Source: Leptolyngbya sp. Heron Island J (GTDB lineage: Bacteria; Cyanobacteriota; Cyanobacteriia; Phormidesmidales; Phormidesmidaceae). From it: a stretch of DNA of 64,000 nucleotides. Both the position numbers and the translations under genes were made by a program. Below are positions 8,611-17,511 of the stretch, piece after piece. The stretch covers positions 23,534-87,533 of the forward strand of contig NZ_AWNH01000006.1 in the NCBI RefSeq assembly GCF_000482245.1, read 5' to 3'. Numbering within the stretch: the first letter of the stretch is position 1; each line of letters starts with the position of its first letter. Under the pieces are notes generated by a model. The model was not told where the DNA came from and made no database searches. It saw only the letters and a program-made list of their open reading frames with translations.

Positions 8611-10365
8611 ATGCAGTGGCTTTTTTCTATGTTCCATTTACTGTTTGTATCTAGTCGCTGGTCACTGATTTTGGTTGCTACTTTACTGGCTTGGACCAGT
8701 GTGGTTACACAGAGAGTTCAGGCATCGCCGTTGGTAGAGTCATCGATAGAAGATGAGATTGACCTGCAGCGAGTCGAACTTCAGCCATCAGCATCTGAAA
8801 TATCAGTGCCTGGGCCATCAGACCTGCTTTTGCAGGAGGAAGAGACATCTCTTCAGGCGGAGGATTCGCAGCCTGAGCCATCGGCCTTGACAGCAGATCT
8901 GTTAACGGAGTCTCCGATAGAGAAGATATCTTTCCAGGCAGAGGATTTGCAGCTTGAGCCGTCACCCTCAATGTCGACAGCAGATCTGCCAGCGGAGTCT
9001 TCTGAACCGGAAGAATCAGGATTGGCCGCTGGTGCACCCAGACCATCTGTGCGATCGCGCGCGCTTAATCTGGGTGCCCTACGGGCTCTAAAGAAGCCAC
9101 TGACTGAGAGAGTGCTAGATACAGGGTTGAGCGCGCCCTTACGTCAACGCCCAGACAATCCAACATTTTGGACTCGGGACTTTTTGACGGGCGACTGGAA
9201 CGGCTGGCGTGATCGGCTCTATGAGCAAGGGATAGATCTGTATGCTCTACAGATTGTTGATACCTATGTGCAGCCCACAGGTGGACTCTCACAAAGTTCT
9301 ACGGTCAACAGCCTCACGCTAGTCGGCACCGATTTACACACCGATCGATTAGGATGGTGGCCTAACGGGCAAATTCATGTGACCGCTGCCCTAATAGAAA
9401 CCGAGAGTTTAGCACGGGATTCTATTGGTGCATTGAATTCTACCTACTTCAACGATGCACCCACTAACGGCGCTCGATTATTTGAAGTGTGGTACGGACA
9501 AAAGTTCGACAACAACAAAGGTGAGGTTAGGGTAGGGACACAATACCCCTTTGTACGCATTGCGTCCAATCAACCCTCGTCCATGTTCTCCAACACGGCA
9601 TTTGACTATCCCCATTTCCTGGGGACGACTCCTGCCCTGGGGATGAGCGTACCCTATGCCGCCGCCCCCTTCGGCATACAGCTCAGCTACAGCTTTACGC
9701 CTGAAATCTTCTTTATTGGTCAGCTAAGCGACGGGTTTCAAGATCCCAGTGGGGGCATTGAAAACTATCGAAATCTCAGCATTGGCCTCAGTGCTCAAGA
9801 AGGTATGGAAGGCATTTTAGAGCTAAGCTACAAACCCAACCAACGGCCTGGTTCGACAGGATTGCCTGGTAATTATAAAGCTGGCATACAGTTTCATACC
9901 GGTCGATTCAACGTGAATAACACGGCTAATTCGAATACTACCCAGTGGGGAAATGGAGCGATTTATGCCATGGGAGACCAGATGTTGTATGCTGAGCCAG
10001 GCTCCCGCACCCAGGGGCTCACCGGCTTCTTAAAAACTGTTTTTACCCCCTATGAAGACATCAATATGGTGGAGTTTCATGCGGCGGGCGGACTGACCTA
10101 TGAGGGGCTGATTCCCAATCGCGATCGCGATGTTCTTGGGCTGGCGGTCGCCTATACCAAAATCAGCGAAGGATTACGGGATGCTGACCGCATTGCGGGT
10201 ACTAGTGTTCGAGACGCAGAAACCGTCGCGGAACTAATTTACAGCGCTGATATTGCCCCGTGGTGGAATGTGATTGGTAGCGTTCAATACATTATTAACC
10301 CCGGTGGGTATCGCGATCGCGACGATGCCTTGGTATTTGGCATCAGCAATCGTTTCTCCTTCTAG
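8611..10365 (+). CDS. OprB-type carbohydrate porin
   Basis: About 584 residues. ATG 8611 is used; a TTG directly before it is in frame. Parts: a signal peptide (about residues 1-38), a low-complexity acidic Pro/Ser/Glu linker (about 40-140) with imperfect internal repeats (QAEDSQPEPSALTADLLTES and QAEDLQLEPSPSMSTADLPA), then an OprB-like beta-barrel beginning FLTGDWNGWRDRLYEQGI. The chain ends with the NRFSF aromatic terminus typical of outer-membrane barrels. OprB porins admit sugars and other small solutes. It lacks the SLH domain found in many large cyanobacterial porins, but the acidic linker may play an equivalent periplasmic role. It probably supplies substrate to the surrounding enzymes. 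Confidence 0.85.
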   Translation: MQWLFSMFHLLFVSSRWSLILVATLLAWTSVVTQRVQASPLVESSIEDEIDLQRVELQPSASEISVPGPSDLLLQEEETSLQAEDSQPEPSALTADLLTESPIEKISFQAEDLQLEPSPSMSTADLPAESSEPEESGLAAGAPRPSVRSRALNLGALRALKKPLTERVLDTGLSAPLRQRPDNPTFWTRDFLTGDWNGWRDRLYEQGIDLYALQIVDTYVQPTGGLSQSSTVNSLTLVGTDLHTDRLGWWPNGQIHVTAALIETESLARDSIGALNSTYFNDAPTNGARLFEVWYGQKFDNNKGEVRVGTQYPFVRIASNQPSSMFSNTAFDYPHFLGTTPALGMSVPYAAAPFGIQLSYSFTPEIFFIGQLSDGFQDPSGGIENYRNLSIGLSAQEGMEGILELSYKPNQRPGSTGLPGNYKAGIQFHTGRFNVNNTANSNTTQWGNGAIYAMGDQMLYAEPGSRTQGLTGFLKTVFTPYEDINMVEFHAAGGLTYEGLIPNRDRDVLGLAVAYTKISEGLRDADRIAGTSVRDAETVAELIYSADIAPWWNVIGSVQYIINPGGYRDRDDALVFGISNRFSF

Positions 10366-10410
10366 GATTCGAGACGCCATCTCTCCAACGTTGTTTTTTC
10401 ATATTCACTC

Positions 10411-10510
10411 AGGAATGAAGATTTAATTAGGCTCTATTGCCTGACCTACAGTTGTTCCATGGAACGACTCTTCGAACAAGATCTGACAAAATCTATATCC
10501 CTTATCTTCA
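10411..10510. repeat. Dispersed palindromic repeat, copy A (diverged)
   Basis: Shares AGGAATGA, a GTTCCATGGAAC palindrome (10454-10465, extendable to 18 bases with one wobble pair) and an AAAATC...ATCCCTTA tail with copies near 20167 and 25411. It lies between the porin and NmrA-type genes. Confidence 0.5.
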
Positions 10511-10522
10511 AATAGCAAAGCT

Positions 10523-11404
10523 ATGATTCTAATTACTGGCGCAACTGGCACCAATGGCCAGGAAATCGTTAAACAGCTGGCTGAACAAGGTGTTACTGTT
10601 CGGGCCATGGTTCGTAATCTCGCCAAAGGAGAGCCGCTAAAAGCGTTTAATGTAGAACTTGTTGAAGGCGATTTTTCAAATCCCGCATCACTTGACGCGG
10701 CCCTAAAAGGCGTAGACAAAGCGCTCATGCTACCGCCGATTGCCCCCAATGCCGTAGAGCTGCAGCGCAACTTTATCGAAGCTGCCAAAAGAGCCGGTAC
10801 GGCCTACATTGTCAAATTCTCTGCCATTGGCGCAGATCCAAATTCGCCCATGCGCTTGGGGCGCTGGCATGGCGATGCCGAGCAGCTGTTAGCGGACTCT
10901 GGTATTGCCTATTGCACCCTGCGGCCCAATGGCTTTATGCAAAACTTCTTCGCCTTTGCCCCGTTGATTGCTAACCAGGGTCTTTTTGCACAACCAGGTG
11001 GCCAGTCCTCTATCAGTCATATCGACGTTCGCGACATTAGTGAAGCCATTGTACAAACACTGTTAAACGAAACCGTTCACGCGGGTAAAGCCTATACCCT
11101 CACAGGTCCAGAATCTCTCTCGTTTGACCAAGTGGCCGCCAACTTTTCTCAAGTCTTGGGTCACACAGTTCAATATATTGACCAGGCACCAGAAGAATTT
11201 AAAGCCAATATGCTGGCCTGGGGACAGCCGGAGTGGTTAGCCGATACCTTTAACGAGATGTTTGCCCTTTACCGTACGGGCTGGGGAGCAGAAGTAACCG
11301 AGGATTTCACCACGATCACAGGCCATGCTCCCCGCTCTTTTGAGCAGTTTATTCAAGACAATCGTCAGGCCTTTATGCCTGAAGCAGCACCTGCAGCAGT
11401 ATAA
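10523..11404 (+). CDS. NmrA/HSCARG-type NAD(P)-binding SDR family protein
   Basis: 293 residues. The N-terminus carries the Rossmann motif GATGTNGQEIVKQL directly after the first strand, then VRAMVRN as the second strand and cofactor-specificity loop (Arg residues favour NADPH) and LVEGDF as the third. The C-terminal half matches the extended NmrA type (RPNGFMQNFF, HAGKAYTLTGPES). Some members are NADPH-dependent reductases or quinone reductases and others are redox sensors without activity. It precedes the GMC oxidoreductase by 24 bases, so the two are probably co-translated parts of one redox sequence. Confidence 0.82.
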   Translation: MILITGATGTNGQEIVKQLAEQGVTVRAMVRNLAKGEPLKAFNVELVEGDFSNPASLDAALKGVDKALMLPPIAPNAVELQRNFIEAAKRAGTAYIVKFSAIGADPNSPMRLGRWHGDAEQLLADSGIAYCTLRPNGFMQNFFAFAPLIANQGLFAQPGGQSSISHIDVRDISEAIVQTLLNETVHAGKAYTLTGPESLSFDQVAANFSQVLGHTVQYIDQAPEEFKANMLAWGQPEWLADTFNEMFALYRTGWGAEVTEDFTTITGHAPRSFEQFIQDNRQAFMPEAAPAAV

Positions 11405-11428
11405 ATCGCAATCTGAATAATATCTCCT

Positions 11429-12976
11429 ATGTCATATGATTTCATAATTGTCGGCGCAGGGTCGGCAGGCTGTGTTTTGGCGAACCGGCTCTCTGAAAAC
11501 CCGGACATCAAAGTACTCGTGATCGAAGCGGGTAGTCGTCAAGTGCCTGAAAATGTCCATCTCCCAGCAATGTGGCCCTTTCTTTGGCATACCCCCGTTG
11601 ATTGGGACTATCAGAGCATTCCGCAACCGTCCTTAGGGGGACGCCAAACCCACGAACCGAGAGGCAAGATTATCGGTGGCAGCAGTGCCCTCAATCTGAT
11701 GATCTACATTCGCGGTCACCAAGCGGACTATGCCAACTGGGTGAATCAGGGGGCGACTGGCTGGGGGTATGACGACCTGATGCCCTACTTTCAAAAGGTA
11801 GAAAACCAAGAAGACAATACCAGCCCTTGGGCCGGACATAGTGGCCCTTTTGCTGTTACAAGCGCTCGACTTCACGATCCTAATCCCACATCAAAAGTCT
11901 TTTTAGAAGCTTGTCAAGAACTGGGCTATCCTGCAACTGAAGACTTTAATGGTCCCCAGATGGAAGGAGCTGGTTGGCACCATCTCAACATTAAAGATGG
12001 CAAACGACAGACAGTGGCGCAGGCCTATCTGTTGCCTGTGTTAGCTCGCCCTAATTTAACCGTAATTACCGAAGCTGTTGTTTCTCAGCTACGGTTTGAT
12101 CAAAAACGTTGCACCGGGGTGGAGTATATTACAGACGGGCAGCAACAAACGGCCCAGGCCGATCGAGAGGTGATTCTCAGTGCAGGTGCGATTGAGTCTC
12201 CTAAGTTGCTGATGCTCTCTGGTGTGGGGCATGCCCAGCAGTTAGCGCCTTTGGGAATTCCCCTGGTGGTTGACTTGCCTGGTGTTGGTGAAAACTTTCA
12301 CAACCATGTCCTCACGGGCATTATTGGCAAGACTAACCAGGCTGTGCCCGCTCCCAAACAAAACATGTCTGAAAGCTGTCTGTTTACCAAATCAGATCCG
12401 TCTTTAGCAGCCCCTGATCTGCAGCTTAGCTTTGTTCATGTGCCCTTTGATATCATCATTGGTCAGGCCAATCCCGATTCAGTCAGTGTTATTCCTGGCG
12501 TAACTCAGCCCAAGTCACGGGGGTGGTTGCGGTTAGCTAGCAATGATCCGTTGGCAGCTCCATTGATTAATCCGAACTACCTAGCTGAGCGGGAAGATGT
12601 AGAGCGGCTGATGCAAGCAGTGCGTATTGGTCAAGAGATTTTATTCAACACCGAGGCATTTGCTGCTTGGGGCACTGAAGAGTTGTTGCCTGGACCTGAT
12701 GTGCAAACAGATGAACAGTTAGAAGCATTTGTTCGACAGCGAGCAGAGACTTATCATCATCAGTGCGGTTCTTGCAAATTGGGCATCGACGACCTCTCGG
12801 TGGTGGATTTAGAGCTCCGGGTGCGTGAGGTTGAAAATCTGCGGGTGGTAGACGCTAGTGTGATACCAGCAGTGCCTTCTGGAAACTGCCATGCCGCTGT
12901 GTTAGCGATCGCCGAAAAAGCAGCTGATTTGATCAAGACATCTCATGGTCTGGAGCGATCGCTAACGGCTGTTTGA
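11429..12976 (+). CDS. GMC family FAD-dependent oxidoreductase (choline dehydrogenase-like)
   Basis: 515 residues, normal for the family. The N-terminal FAD-binding motif GAGSAGCVLANRL is at about residues 8-20, with the ADP-ribose-binding acidic residue in VLVIEAG. The second GMC signature is at about 250 (ILSAGAIESPKLLMLSG). Near the end are a YHHQCGSCKLG segment, with the catalytic-region His, and VPSGNCHAAVLAIAEKAADLI, which closes the FAD site. Members oxidise alcohols (choline, glucose, aromatic alcohols). With the ThDP enzyme and NmrA-type protein upstream, the cluster could process an aromatic or sugar-like alcohol, but the substrate is not readable. Confidence 0.88.
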   Translation: MSYDFIIVGAGSAGCVLANRLSENPDIKVLVIEAGSRQVPENVHLPAMWPFLWHTPVDWDYQSIPQPSLGGRQTHEPRGKIIGGSSALNLMIYIRGHQADYANWVNQGATGWGYDDLMPYFQKVENQEDNTSPWAGHSGPFAVTSARLHDPNPTSKVFLEACQELGYPATEDFNGPQMEGAGWHHLNIKDGKRQTVAQAYLLPVLARPNLTVITEAVVSQLRFDQKRCTGVEYITDGQQQTAQADREVILSAGAIESPKLLMLSGVGHAQQLAPLGIPLVVDLPGVGENFHNHVLTGIIGKTNQAVPAPKQNMSESCLFTKSDPSLAAPDLQLSFVHVPFDIIIGQANPDSVSVIPGVTQPKSRGWLRLASNDPLAAPLINPNYLAEREDVERLMQAVRIGQEILFNTEAFAAWGTEELLPGPDVQTDEQLEAFVRQRAETYHHQCGSCKLGIDDLSVVDLELRVREVENLRVVDASVIPAVPSGNCHAAVLAIAEKAADLIKTSHGLERSLTAV

Positions 12977-13046
12977 TCGACATCTTTTCAGACACCGAAT
13001 CTGACAATACTCCATTATCAATACTCTATCTACAAGGAGACTCTCC

Positions 13047-13439
13047 ATGAAAAACGTCCCCGATAGCCCGCTGGGGCTGATGTATGCAGAGCACATTAAC
13101 CTTATCCTCAAAAAAGATATTAAGGGTCTGTTGAATCAGTACACTGAGGATGCTGTTTTGATTAGTTCTTTTCTAAAAAAGCCCATTTATTATCGTGGTC
13201 ATCAACAGCTTGAAGAGCATTTCCAAGGTATTTTGGGTATTCAAGGTTTAGAGACGGAGATTGCCTTTTGGGCTGAGACAGAAGATCCGACAACGCTGAT
13301 GATTGTAGAAGCCATCACGATGACTACTGACGAGGGTGAGGCAAAAATGCGCTTTGCCGATAGCTGGGTGCTGCGCGATGGCAAAATTGCCATTCACTTT
13401 GCGGGTATGACTCAATATCCTGATGGGTCTGTTGCGTAA
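13047..13439 (+). CDS. SnoaL-like protein
   Basis: 130 residues in the NTF2-like fold: a helix with MYAEHINLILKKDI, a LLNQYTEDAVLIS pocket entry, and late strands MRFADSWVLRDGKIAIHFAGM. A good AAGGAG lies about seven bases before the ATG. It is the fourth SnoaL-like gene of the cluster and the most divergent from the others, closer to the DUF4440/steroid isomerase-like branch. The ligand is unknown. Confidence 0.72.
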   Translation: MKNVPDSPLGLMYAEHINLILKKDIKGLLNQYTEDAVLISSFLKKPIYYRGHQQLEEHFQGILGIQGLETEIAFWAETEDPTTLMIVEAITMTTDEGEAKMRFADSWVLRDGKIAIHFAGMTQYPDGSVA

Positions 13440-13519
13440 CTCCAGTTCAGAAAGTTGAATTCAACCCAGCTTTCTGGCGACTTTTCATTTATATTCCTGT
13501 GATTGGAGAACATTTTCTT

Positions 13520-13918
13520 ATGTCTAATACCAACCTCGATGTCGCACTTAAGTTTTACGAAGTCTACAACACCCACAATCTCGACTTGCTGGACGAGATT
13601 CTGAGCGCTAACTACGTTGGCCATGTCAATGCTCATGATATTAAAGGGGCTGAAGCTGCCAAAGGGTTTATCGGTGGCTTTATTCAGGGGATTCCCGATG
13701 CCAACTACAAAGTGGTAGAAACCCTCGTTACTGAAAACAAGGTGATTACGCGCTGGGTCTGCACCGGGACTCAAACTGGCAACTTCTTTGGTTCTGAGCC
13801 CACTGGCAAAGCCATTGATGTGAACGGCATCACTATCTTTGAAGTTATTGATGGCAAAATCAACCAGCTCTGGAATAACTGGGATCAGTTCACACTTGTT
13901 CAGCAATTAAAAGCGTAA
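13520..13918 (+). CDS. SnoaL-like ester cyclase family protein
   Basis: 132 residues. ATG 13520 is used rather than a GTG at 13499, because GGAG sits 11 bases upstream and the domain starts immediately after (VALKFYEVYNTHNLDLLDEI). It shows the same landmarks as the double-domain paralogue: VGHV, IPDANYKV, CTGTQTGNFFG, and the final NNWDQFTLVQQL helix. It is probably a cyclase, isomerase or binding protein of the same pathway. It is followed by the second DJ-1 gene 125 bases downstream. Confidence 0.78.
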   Translation: MSNTNLDVALKFYEVYNTHNLDLLDEILSANYVGHVNAHDIKGAEAAKGFIGGFIQGIPDANYKVVETLVTENKVITRWVCTGTQTGNFFGSEPTGKAIDVNGITIFEVIDGKINQLWNNWDQFTLVQQLKA

Positions 13919-14042
13919 ATGCCATTGCTGATTTAGAGGATGAACCGAGCTGTTAGAGGTGTCATATATCAGCATCTTTCAGAGAAAAACATGGTTCGGA
14001 TCAGCAACGCCGCGTAAATTCCACCGCCTTTATCGAAATTCT

Positions 14043-14651
14043 ATGAACCTCAAAGATAAAAAGATCGGTATTCTGATCGAGAGTGACTTCTACGAACATG
14101 AGATTTGGTATTACAACTATCGCTTTGCTGAAGAAGGCGCTGATGTACACTTTCTCTCCCGTTTATGGGGTCAGCCTGCGATTACGTTTACCGGTCACGA
14201 ATACAAAGCGCCCTTCACCTGTTCTGAAAGCTTTGAGAACATGAGTGATGACGATTTAAAAAGCTACGATGCAATTATTGTGCCATCAGCGATGGTCAGC
14301 GATCGCCTGCGCTATAGCGAAGATCCTCGTCAGCTTTCGCCTGCGGTTAAATTTATCCAACGGGCCTTCGCCGAAACCGGCATTCTCAAAGGCATTATTT
14401 GTCATGGCATGTGGCTATTATCACCGACTGCTGAACTTGTGCGCGGTCGCCGGGTGACCTGTCACAACAACCTCTATGGTGATGTCAAAAACATGGGGGC
14501 GATTTATATCGATTTAGATGTTGTTCATGATGGCGACTTAATTACTGGTCGTAGCGGAGCTCACTGTCATCTCTTTGCAAAAGAGATTATTAGTCTGTTG
14601 GCCAATGCCAAGCAATATCGTAAACAACGTCAAATTTATGCTGTTGCCTAG
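14043..14651 (+). CDS. DJ-1/PfpI family protein
   Basis: About 202 residues from ATG 14043. The frame is open from 13959, but the family's first strand (KKIGILIESDFYEHEIW) begins just after this ATG. Motifs are the acidic residues in the first helix, YDAIIVPSA, and the nucleophile elbow IICHGMWLL with the Cys-His pair characteristic of PfpI/DJ-1 proteins. It ends with ITGRSGAHCHLFAKEIISLL, as in PfpI. It differs from the longer DJ-1 protein at 3438. Likely roles are detoxification of reactive carbonyls or a pathway-specific hydratase or amidase activity. Confidence 0.8.
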   Translation: MNLKDKKIGILIESDFYEHEIWYYNYRFAEEGADVHFLSRLWGQPAITFTGHEYKAPFTCSESFENMSDDDLKSYDAIIVPSAMVSDRLRYSEDPRQLSPAVKFIQRAFAETGILKGIICHGMWLLSPTAELVRGRRVTCHNNLYGDVKNMGAIYIDLDVVHDGDLITGRSGAHCHLFAKEIISLLANAKQYRKQRQIYAVA

Positions 14652-14663
14652 AGGGGATCATTG

Positions 14664-15107
14664 ATGAACGTTATGCAAATTTTTTCACAGGTGGCGATTA
14701 CCTGTGAAGATGCGATCGCAACCGAAAAATTCTACACCCAATATTTTGGCTTTCGCCGTGCCCGCGTTGCCGAACTACCCGATGGTGCTCAAATTGTCTT
14801 TCTTAAAATGGGTGACAGTGCCTTTTATCTGGAACTGTTTCAAGCGACAGAAGACTCCCCGGTACCTGCTGCCACGAATGATGGCCCTCAGTATCCTGGC
14901 GTTCGTCATTTGGCCTTCAAAGTTGCCAGCGTTGATGCCAAGCTGGTCGAACTGGGTGGCGCAGCCGACGTGACCCTTGGCCCACTCAACTTTGACGACT
15001 ATATCCCTGGATGGAGAACAGTCTGGATTGCCGATCCTGACGGACGTATTATTGAGCTTAGCGAAGGTTTCACCGATCAAGAGAATCCCCCTCAGCTCGC
15101 AGCTTAA
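14664..15107 (+). CDS. VOC superfamily (glyoxalase/dioxygenase-like) protein
   Basis: 147 residues from ATG 14664, with GAGGGG seven bases upstream; a TTG immediately before is in frame. It has two beta-alpha-beta-beta-beta modules: FSQVAITCEDAIATEKFYTQYFGF starts the first and GVRHLAFKV the second. Possible metal ligands are His in RHLAFKV, Glu in FYLELF and Glu near the end (GRIIELSEGF). The closing WIADPDGRIIEL is typical of glyoxalase I and related lyases. It lies 12 bases after the DJ-1 gene, so the two probably act together. Confidence 0.82.
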   Translation: MNVMQIFSQVAITCEDAIATEKFYTQYFGFRRARVAELPDGAQIVFLKMGDSAFYLELFQATEDSPVPAATNDGPQYPGVRHLAFKVASVDAKLVELGGAADVTLGPLNFDDYIPGWRTVWIADPDGRIIELSEGFTDQENPPQLAA

Positions 15108-15109
15108 GT

Positions 15110-15202
15110 ATCGAGGATCAAATAGATGGCTTCGCCATTGACCTAAATGCCTGTAAAACAAGGCATAGCCATCAATATCTTGGCAGTTATAAAATCCTCG
15201 AT
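15110..15202 (+). promoter_or_regulatory. Structured intergenic leader or terminator region
   Basis: An outer inverted repeat (ATCGAGGAT at 15110-15118, ATCCTCGAT at 15194-15202) encloses two smaller hairpins (ATGGC-ttc-GCCAT, and ATGCCT pairing with AGGCAT across eight bases). It lies between the VOC and AGE genes. The function is unknown. Confidence 0.4.
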
Positions 15203-15241
15203 CCTAATGATTGTCTTGTAAACCCATATGCTATTCCCACT

Positions 15242-17068
15242 ATGCAAACATTTGCCTATCCCTTGTCTGATCTGATCGCCGGTTATGTGACCTATTTTGA
15301 CGCTGAGCATGATGTCTTTGGTTTAAAGACCTCTGATGGTAGAGAATATGATGTTCTCCTGGGCGATATGACCTATGCAAAAGTCGTCCAAAATCTGGAT
15401 GACGCCTACCTCGATGCCACTGGTAGTATGCGGGAGCAGCTGACACCGGGTTGTCAGTTGTTTACCTACGGCGTCTTTTATCCTGATTCTCCTAAGTTCG
15501 AGGCCAAGCAAATTGTCTTCTTAGGTCGCAGTGCTGAAGACTATAGTTTTGAAAAGCAAAACTGGTGGATTGATCAGGTGCGATCGCTCGCTAACTTCTA
15601 TCTTAAAGCACAGTTTGGCGATGAGTCTGTCGACTATCGTAACTATCGCACCACGCTCAACCTCTCTGGAGTCAAGTCCACCACTAACTATCGCCAAGAA
15701 ACCGACACGATCTCTCGCCTAGTGTACGGATTTGCAACCGCCTTTATGATGACTGGGGAAGACAAATTCCTCGAAGCTGCTGAAAAGGGCACTGAGTATT
15801 TGCGCGAGCACATGCGATTTGTGGACCAGGATGAAGACATCGTTTACTGGTACCACGGCATTGATGTACAGGGCGATCGCGAACAAAAAATCTTTGCCTC
15901 TGAATTCGGTGACGACTACGACGCCATCCCCGCATACGAGCAAATTTATGCCCTGGCTGGCCCTACCCAAACCTATCGTGTCACAGGCGATCCTCGCATT
16001 CTTGACGATGCTGAGAAGACCATCAGCCTGTTTGATAAGTTCTTCTTAGATAAAACTCAGCACGGTGGTTACTTCTCTCACCTGGACCCTTTCACACTCG
16101 ATCCTCGTAGTGAATCTCTTGGCCCTAACAAAGCCAAGAAAAACTGGAACTCCGTGGGTGATCACGCGCCCGCTTATCTGGTCAATCTCTTTTTGGCCAC
16201 CGGTCGCCAGGAGTATGCCGATATGCTGGAATATACTTTTGACACCATTGAAGCCCGGATGCCCGACTTTGAAGAAAGTCCCTTTGTGCAAGAGCGCTTC
16301 TTTGAAGACTGGTCAAAGGATCAAACCTATGGCTGGCAACAAAATCGCGCGGTGGTTGGTCACAACCTCAAAATCGCGTGGAACCTGATGCGTATGCAGA
16401 GCCTCAAGGCTAAAGATAAGTATGTGGACTTGGCTGAAAAGCTGGCTCAAACAATGCCCTCCGTCGGTAGCGACCAGCAGCGCGGTGGTTGGTACGATGT
16501 CGTTGAGCGAGTTGTCCCCCTTGGTCAAAAATTTCATCGGGTGGTGTGGCACGATCGCAAAGCCTGGTGGCAACAGGAGCAAGCCATCCTAGCCTACCTG
16601 ATTTTGGCAGGCTGTCTGGGTAATGAGAACAATGAATATCTGCGCCATGCAAGAGAAGCCTCTGCATTCTACAATGCCTGGTTCCTCGACACCGAAGATG
16701 GCGGCGTATACTTCAATGTGTTGGCCAATGGTCTACCCTTCCTCGCTGGCGGTAACGAACGGGGCAAAGGATCTCACTCTATGAGTGGCTATCACTCTAC
16801 AGAGCTTTGCTACCTAGCCGCGATTTACACCAACCTGCTAGTGAAAAATCAGCCCATGGATCTGTACTTCAAACCCCAGCCCAACGGTTTCCCTGACGGC
16901 ATCTTGCGGGTCTCCCCTGATATTTTGCCTGCCGGTCGCGTTCGCATCAGTAAAGTAGAGATTGATGGCAAGCCCTACGATAACTTTGATGCTGAAAATT
17001 TGACAGTCTCTCTACCTAACGCTGATCAACCCGTAAAGGTCAAGGTTCGCTTAGAAGCTGTTGTGTAA
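15242..17068 (+). CDS. AGE-family (N-acylglucosamine 2-epimerase-like) (alpha/alpha)6-barrel protein
   Basis: 608 residues. A short N-terminal beta domain (about 1-95) precedes an (alpha/alpha)6 barrel. Barrel landmarks match AGE/cellobiose-epimerase enzymes: an RLVYGFATAF helix near 160, the catalytic-type histidine in VVGHNLKIAW (His374), and an AWWQQEQAILA helix near 470 that carries the second His/Glu region. A C-terminal small beta domain (about 545-608) is extra. Such enzymes isomerise or epimerise sugars, and related proteins include spermatogenesis-associated 20-like and thioredoxin-linked barrels. It closes the metabolic cluster and is followed by a terminator-like hairpin. Confidence 0.75.
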   Translation: MQTFAYPLSDLIAGYVTYFDAEHDVFGLKTSDGREYDVLLGDMTYAKVVQNLDDAYLDATGSMREQLTPGCQLFTYGVFYPDSPKFEAKQIVFLGRSAEDYSFEKQNWWIDQVRSLANFYLKAQFGDESVDYRNYRTTLNLSGVKSTTNYRQETDTISRLVYGFATAFMMTGEDKFLEAAEKGTEYLREHMRFVDQDEDIVYWYHGIDVQGDREQKIFASEFGDDYDAIPAYEQIYALAGPTQTYRVTGDPRILDDAEKTISLFDKFFLDKTQHGGYFSHLDPFTLDPRSESLGPNKAKKNWNSVGDHAPAYLVNLFLATGRQEYADMLEYTFDTIEARMPDFEESPFVQERFFEDWSKDQTYGWQQNRAVVGHNLKIAWNLMRMQSLKAKDKYVDLAEKLAQTMPSVGSDQQRGGWYDVVERVVPLGQKFHRVVWHDRKAWWQQEQAILAYLILAGCLGNENNEYLRHAREASAFYNAWFLDTEDGGVYFNVLANGLPFLAGGNERGKGSHSMSGYHSTELCYLAAIYTNLLVKNQPMDLYFKPQPNGFPDGILRVSPDILPAGRVRISKVEIDGKPYDNFDAENLTVSLPNADQPVKVKVRLEAVV

Positions 17069-17078
17069 TCCTGCGTTT

Positions 17079-17106
17079 CCTAGTGCTTCATCAAAAAAGC
17101 ACTAGG
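17079..17106 (+). terminator. Rho-independent terminator after the AGE gene
   Basis: CCTAGTGCTT at 17079-17088 pairs perfectly with AAGCACTAGG at 17097-17106 (10 bp, eight-base loop), followed by a T-rich run from 17109. It separates the metabolic cluster from the STAS-glgX module. Confidence 0.75.
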
Positions 17107-17151
17107 ATGTTTTTCTCTTTGTTTTTCTTCTTTCCTATTTGGCTATAGTTT

Positions 17152-17499
17152 ATGGAAATCAAAATCACTGATATCGATCAGATCAAGGTTATTGAGGTCA
17201 GTGGCGATATTGACGCCAGCACTGCACCCACTGCCCAGGAGGAGATTTTGCCTGCTGCTAAAGCAGGGCTCCCCGTACTCCTCGATCTCACCAACGTGCC
17301 CTATATGTCGAGTGCTGGCCTGCGGGTGCTGCTCTCTATTTACCGTCAAGTGACGGCTGAAGCGATTGACTTTGTCTTAGTAGGTCTTTCCGAAGAAATT
17401 CAAGACACCATGTCTGTCACCGGATTTTTGAACTTCTTCACTATTTGTGAGACCCGAGCAGCGGGCCTTGAAAAATTGCAAAACCAAGTGCCCTGCTAG
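17152..17499 (+). CDS. STAS-domain anti-anti-sigma factor
   Basis: 115 residues, a single STAS domain. VIEVSGDIDASTAP forms the first strands and DLTNVPYMSSAGLRVLL the phosphoacceptor region, with Ser54 at the position phosphorylated in SpoIIAA/RsbV-type proteins. In partner switching, the unphosphorylated STAS protein binds an RsbW-type kinase and frees that kinase's other partner. It is directly followed (12 bases) by glgX, and a second STAS gene lies on the other side of glgX. That arrangement suggests coupling of storage-glucan breakdown to the switch, an inference from order only. Confidence 0.88.
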   Translation: MEIKITDIDQIKVIEVSGDIDASTAPTAQEEILPAAKAGLPVLLDLTNVPYMSSAGLRVLLSIYRQVTAEAIDFVLVGLSEEIQDTMSVTGFLNFFTICETRAAGLEKLQNQVPC

Positions 17500-17511
17500 G
17501 AGGCTTTACCC

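Noticed and set aside
15240..16667. - strand and alternate + strand frames inside the AGE-like gene
   Set aside because: Shadows of the main frame, with Arg/His-rich translations lacking protein features.
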